NCBI GenBank assembly: GCA_015904055.1
Contig: JABMDE010000079.1
Location: 2,828-8,970, forward strand
From: Nitrospira sp.
Lineage (GTDB): Bacteria > Nitrospirota > Nitrospiria > Nitrospirales > Nitrospiraceae
Length of the DNA stretch: 6,143 nucleotides
Direction: 5' to 3'
Made by a program: the position numbers and the translations under genes. Below the pieces are notes generated by a model. That model did no database searches. It was given only the letters and a program-made list of their open reading frames with translations, and was not told the DNA's origin. The first letter of the stretch is position 1; the number at the start of each line of letters is the position of its first letter. This document shows, piece by piece, positions 6,062-6,143 of this stretch.

Positions 6062-6143
6062 CGCGGGGAACCTTGAGGGGCGAGTCGCGTCTGCGAGAGT
6101 GTTTCCAGCGCCAAGAATAATGCGTGCGTTCCGCTTCGGCCGT

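Noticed and set aside
6062..6143. Promoter upstream of the lipoprotein gene
   Set aside because: Apart from a modest AAGG ribosome-binding site at 6071-6074, the region to the right edge shows no clear promoter pair; a TATTCT-like word alone is not enough.

Overview
The window reads as a piece of a moderately GC-rich Gram-negative chromosome, most likely a Nitrospira-type bacterium (phylum Nitrospirota). The assignment rests on recognising the two OmpL-like (BBP2-type) outer-membrane barrels and the style of their C-terminus. It is family recognition, not a database result. Coding density is high, codon use is similar throughout, and I see no RNA gene, phage, insertion sequence or CRISPR array.

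Layout: five genes run on the plus strand and one on the minus strand. (1) 1-693 is the 3' part of a metallo-beta-lactamase-fold hydrolase that enters from beyond the left edge. (2) 721-2121 is a site-2 protease (M50) whose C-terminal half is present twice in perfect frame. (3) 2193-2945 is a zinc-ribbon membrane protein with its own HEAGH motif. (4) 3027-4103 is a barrel protein with a normal signal peptide, but its last 54 residues are replaced by an unrelated 21-residue tail. (5) 4160-5344 is the intact paralogue of that barrel. (6) 6061-5336 on the minus strand is a lipoprotein that converges on gene 5 and overlaps it by 9 bases.

The striking feature is duplication. Two separate tandem duplications lie within 4 kb: a 417-base in-frame duplication inside the protease gene, and a duplication of about 1.14 kb that runs from the last codons of gene 3 through the spacer and most of the barrel gene. 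The second one created the truncated barrel: its new C-terminus is the tail of gene 3 read in another frame. In both duplications the copies differ mainly at synonymous positions, so these are old duplications whose proteins seem to be maintained, not assembly errors. Comparing the two spacers also exposes a candidate promoter kept in both copies.

How the genes work together: genes 1-3 are closely spaced and could be co-transcribed. Genes 2 and 3 are both inner-membrane proteins with zinc-metalloprotease motifs, while genes 4-6 encode cell-envelope products. A link between intramembrane proteolysis and outer-membrane proteins is possible but is only suggested by proximity; no anti-sigma factor or PDZ domain is present in the window.
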